Shown here: positions 61,280 through 64,000 of the stretch, one piece after another
Numbering within the stretch: position 1 is the stretch's first letter
Layout of the letters: every line of letters starts with the position of its first letter
Program-made: the position numbers and the translations under genes
DNA from: Caproicibacterium sp. BJN0003
GTDB lineage: Bacteria > Bacillota > Clostridia > Oscillospirales > Acutalibacteraceae
Direction: 5' to 3'
Assembly: GCF_026314295.1 (NCBI RefSeq)
Contig: NZ_CP111108.1
Coordinates: 1,240,001-1,304,000 of the forward strand
Length of the DNA stretch: 64,000 nt
Notes under the pieces: generated by a model
Seen by the model: the letters and a program-made list of their open reading frames with translations, nothing else
Told to the model about the DNA's origin: nothing
Databases searched by the model: none

Positions 61280-62399
61280 ACAAAATGATCGAATTATAAA
61301 AGGCAGTATTCGTCGAAGCCACTTATCACAACAGATCATGCTGCAATATATTTTGGCGCTTGTTGGCTTTGTTGCGGGGCTGTTGCTTCTATATTTTCTT
61401 GTATGGCGAATTTGCTTAATCTTTACTTGGCAGCCGTATGATTTCCTGTATCAATTCTTGAAATTAATGCAGGAAACGTCCTTGTTTTGGGGTACAGGCG
61501 TCGTTATTATCGGTTGGACTATCATTACCTATCATTTTTTCCAAAAGCCCCTGCGTTACCTCGATGAAGTCGTTAAAGCATCTGAGCAGTTGGCGCAGCC
61601 TAACAATAAACCGATCGTTTTATCTGATGCCATTAAAAACGTACAGGATGAACTGAATCTGGTACGGGAACAGGCTCTGCGCAATGCTATGGCCGCAAAA
61701 GAGGCTGAACAGCGCAAAAACGACCTGGTTGTTTATTTGGCCCACGACCTGAAAACACCTCTTACCAGCGTGATCGGTTATCTTACTCTGCTTCGGGATG
61801 AGCCTCAGATTTCTCCGGAATTACGTGCCAAATACACTGGCATTGCCTTTGATAAAGCAGAACGTTTGGAAACACTTATTAACGAGTTTTTTGATATTAC
61901 CCGCTTTAATCTAACTAAACTAACTTTGGAACCGGAGAGTATCAATCTGACCCGGATGCTGGAGCAGATTACTTTTGAATTTAATCCGGTTTTAGCAGAA
62001 AAGAACTTGTGCTGGAACCAACGCTTAGCGCCCAATATTCGGATCGTCTGTGATCCGGACAAGCTGGAGCGCGTATTTGATAACCTGATACGCAATGCCG
62101 TAAACTACAGCTACCCGGATACCCCCATTCTTATTACGATGGAACAATCCGGCAGCCATATAACGGTGCGTATAGAAAATCATGGAAAAACGATTCCTCC
62201 CGAAAAGCTGAGTCGAATTTTCGAACAGTTCTTTCGGCTTGACTCTTCACGCTCCAGTTCCACCGGCGGATCCGGACTTGGTCTTGCTATCGCAAAAGAA
62301 ATCGTCGAGCTGCATAAAGGTACTATTAGTGCCCAAAGTGCCAATGAGCATATTATCTTTACCGTAACACTTCCCCTTGATTGTCAGAAAATCGTATGA
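61272..62399 (+). CDS. vanS: VanS-type sensor histidine kinase
   Basis: About 375 residues. Two transmembrane helices (about 27-50 and 75-95) and a HAMP-like linker precede the H-box (LAHDLKTPLTSV). N-box FDNLIRNAVNYS and the G-boxes (FEQFFRLD, GGSGLGLAI) form a HisKA/HATPase core as in VanS proteins. The start is uncertain: TTG 61272 is preferred, with a G-rich stretch twelve bases upstream. It overlaps vanR by eight bases. Detects glycopeptide or cell-wall stress. Confidence 0.87.
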   Translation: MNRQNDRIIKGSIRRSHLSQQIMLQYILALVGFVAGLLLLYFLVWRICLIFTWQPYDFLYQFLKLMQETSLFWGTGVVIIGWTIITYHFFQKPLRYLDEVVKASEQLAQPNNKPIVLSDAIKNVQDELNLVREQALRNAMAAKEAEQRKNDLVVYLAHDLKTPLTSVIGYLTLLRDEPQISPELRAKYTGIAFDKAERLETLINEFFDITRFNLTKLTLEPESINLTRMLEQITFEFNPVLAEKNLCWNQRLAPNIRIVCDPDKLERVFDNLIRNAVNYSYPDTPILITMEQSGSHITVRIENHGKTIPPEKLSRIFEQFFRLDSSRSSSTGGSGLGLAIAKEIVELHKGTISAQSANEHIIFTVTLPLDCQKIV

Positions 62400-62524
62400 T
62401 TTTCACATTTCTTTTTTCAGTTTTTCCTCATTAAAATCAAAAACATACTTGTCCCCGTTTTGATACCATAAAAGTATCGAACGGGGATTTTATTTTGCTT
62501 AAATATTGCAGGAAGGATTGTATT

Positions 62525-63349
62525 ATGCCGAGAAAACGAATTACACAGATTTTTCCATGGCTATTGCCGCTGAGAATTAAGCAGCGTCTATTTTGCTTTT
62601 ACACGAAAATGTATTTAGACGGGAACCGATATTCTGAGACTAAGTTTGAAACCGCATTGCCATATCAGCTTTTTAAAACAAGCTGTCCTCTGTATAACCG
62701 GGAAACTGGTTTTGACATGGTATATCAGGAAAATAAAGTTTTTAACTTAAAACTAGCTGCAACCACTTTAGATCGGATCGTGATCGAACCAAACGAAACT
62801 TTTTCGTTCTGGAAATTGGTCCGATATGCAGATAAGGCGATTCCGTATAAAGACGGACTCACCGTGATCGATGGAAAACTTACGACGGCTCCCGGCGGGG
62901 GAATCTGCCAGATGAGCAACCTGCTTTTTTGGATGTTTCTTCATACCCCACTTACTATCGTGGAACGGCACGGGCATAACGTAAAAGACTTTCCGGAGCC
63001 TCCAAGCGACGCGCCTATGGGTGTGGATGCGACTGTATCGGAAGGCTGGCTTGATCTGAAGGTCAAAAACGAAACGGAAATGTCTTTTCAGATCCGCATC
63101 ACCTTTGATAAAGATCATATTATTGGGCGCCTTCTAACGGATCAAAACAATGGGCAATTTTACGAAGTCATAAACGGCAAGCCATTATATTATCGCAAAA
63201 ACGACAAGATCTATGAAGAAGTGGATGTGAAACAGAGAACTATTCTGACAACAACTGGAGACTGTATCTCCGAAAAGCTGCTTTACCGAAACAAATGTGA
63301 AATTGGCTATCCACTTCCCGAGGGGACAGCTATTGCCCAGAAAGGATAA
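62525..63349 (+). CDS. vanW: VanW-family protein
   Basis: 274 residues. The VanW domain has the core FNLKLAATTLDRIVIEPNETFSF and the CQMSNLLFW signature after a GGGIC element. VanW is a common accessory gene in vanB and vanG clusters, with no established biochemical role. The ATG at 62525 has AGGAAGG eight to nine bases upstream. It lies 125 bases after vanS and 6 bases before the ligase gene, so it is in the resistance transcript. Confidence 0.9.
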   Translation: MPRKRITQIFPWLLPLRIKQRLFCFYTKMYLDGNRYSETKFETALPYQLFKTSCPLYNRETGFDMVYQENKVFNLKLAATTLDRIVIEPNETFSFWKLVRYADKAIPYKDGLTVIDGKLTTAPGGGICQMSNLLFWMFLHTPLTIVERHGHNVKDFPEPPSDAPMGVDATVSEGWLDLKVKNETEMSFQIRITFDKDHIIGRLLTDQNNGQFYEVINGKPLYYRKNDKIYEEVDVKQRTILTTTGDCISEKLLYRNKCEIGYPLPEGTAIAQKG

Positions 63350-63355
63350 AAGAAA

Positions 63356-64000
63356 ATGAAAAAATTAAAGATTGCTATTTTATTTGGGGGCTGCTCTCCC
63401 GAATACAGTGTATCGCTTCAGTCAGCTTATTCTGTAATGAAACATATAGACACCGACAGATTTATGCCCATATTGATTGGAATTTCATCGAAGGGAAACT
63501 GGTATCAGTTTAATGGAAATATCGAAAAGATTGCATCAGACACTTGGTGCAATCCCTCGGACTGCCTACCAGCAGCAATTTCACCGGACCGTAAAATGCA
63601 TACCATACTGATATTTTACCCTAATAAAGTTGTAAAACTTCCGATTGATGCTGCGTTCCCTGTTCTCCATGGAAAAAACGGAGAAGACGGAACCGTTCAG
63701 GGCATATTTGAGCTGGCTGGAATTCCACTTGTCGGCTGCGGAATCATGACTTCAGCACTTTGTATGGACAAAGATCGTGCCCACAAGCTTGTACATGCGG
63801 CTGGTGTGCAAGTTCCCACTTCCTTTCTTCTAAAAAAGGGCATGGATCCCAAAATTGCTTTGGCACAAGCTGAAAGCCTCGGATACCCTCTGTTCGTAAA
63901 ACCAGTCAGGGCGGGTTCCTCCTATGGCATTACGAAAGTTACTGACCAGTGCCGTCTTCCTGATGCTATCAAACTAGCTTTCGAATACGACGATGAAGTC
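63356..64000 (+). CDS. vanG: D-alanine:D-serine ligase, VanG type (partial, right edge)
   Basis: The first 215 codons of a D-Ala-D-X ligase run off the window. The N-terminal motif ILFGGCSPEYSVSLQSA, the substrate segment FPVLHGKNGEDGTVQG, SALCMDKDRAHK and FVKPVRAGSSYGI match the VanG subgroup (in VanG, FPVLHGKNGEDGT and SALCMDKDRAHK). Such enzymes make D-Ala-D-Ser ends of peptidoglycan precursors, which bind vancomycin weakly. The ATG has AAAGGA about eight bases before it. The C-terminus, including the omega loop that determines donor specificity, lies outside the window, so a plain Ddl cannot be excluded from this fragment alone. Confidence 0.85.
   Translation, partial: MKKLKIAILFGGCSPEYSVSLQSAYSVMKHIDTDRFMPILIGISSKGNWYQFNGNIEKIASDTWCNPSDCLPAAISPDRKMHTILIFYPNKVVKLPIDAAFPVLHGKNGEDGTVQGIFELAGIPLVGCGIMTSALCMDKDRAHKLVHAAGVQVPTSFLLKKGMDPKIALAQAESLGYPLFVKPVRAGSSYGITKVTDQCRLPDAIKLAFEYDDEV

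Overview
The window looks like a chromosomal segment of a low- to mid-GC Firmicute of class Clostridia, most likely Oscillospiraceae/Ruminococcaceae. The evidence is the gene order (yggS-sepF-ylmH-divIVA-ileS-lspA-rluD and miaA-mutL-mutS-ylbF-miaB), strong GGAGG ribosome binding sites, a two-piece transketolase, and a vanG-type cluster. I cannot name the species.

Layout. 1-3.4 kb: the edge of a probable VOC/glyoxalase gene, a tiny 12-codon unit, and a large secreted SH3b-repeat lysozyme behind a leader hairpin. 3.5-5.5 kb: a GntR/ABC/permease operon with a palindromic operator on its -10 box. 5.5-10.4 kb: polyphosphate metabolism (ppx with an HD domain, ppk) and a phosphofructokinase. 10.5-29.3 kb, all on the minus strand: housekeeping genes for competence, rRNA/tRNA modification, cell division, mismatch repair and envelope. 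Within it ylmH is interrupted by a one-base frameshift. 29.5-32 kb: a second GntR/ABC/permease operon, paralogous to the first, with two small membrane proteins behind it. 32.2-41.2 kb: tRNA-Ala(GGC), transketolase halves, an NCS2 uracil permease, a flavin reductase-rubredoxin, rarA, glyA, nth, an isochorismatase-like hydrolase and tRNA-Ala(CGC). 41.2-41.9 kb: relic ORFs.

41.9-52.3 kb is the most unusual part. It is a minus-strand sortase-dependent pilus operon: adhesin, coiled-coil protein, signal-peptidase homologue lacking its catalytic Ser and Lys, pilin, class B sortase, small pilin, second class B sortase, membrane-anchored sigma-region-2-like protein, active signal peptidase I. Its order resembles the streptococcal FCT pilus islands. 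Just upstream is a 1.4-kb segment bounded by 23-bp inverted repeats (22 of 23 identical). The segment encodes a tyrosine recombinase and carries a consensus promoter that points away from the pilus operon. Inversion would point it at the pilus genes, so I propose a self-encoded invertible promoter switch. A LytTR/AgrC-like two-component system lies on the other side.

55.2-59.9 kb: a PrpF-family isomerase, organic-acid permease, alpha/beta hydrolase and LysR regulator. 60.5-64 kb: a vanR-vanS-vanW-vanG glycopeptide-resistance-type cluster, with the D-Ala:D-Ser ligase running off the right edge.

All calls come from reading the sequence and recognising families. No database or alignment was run.
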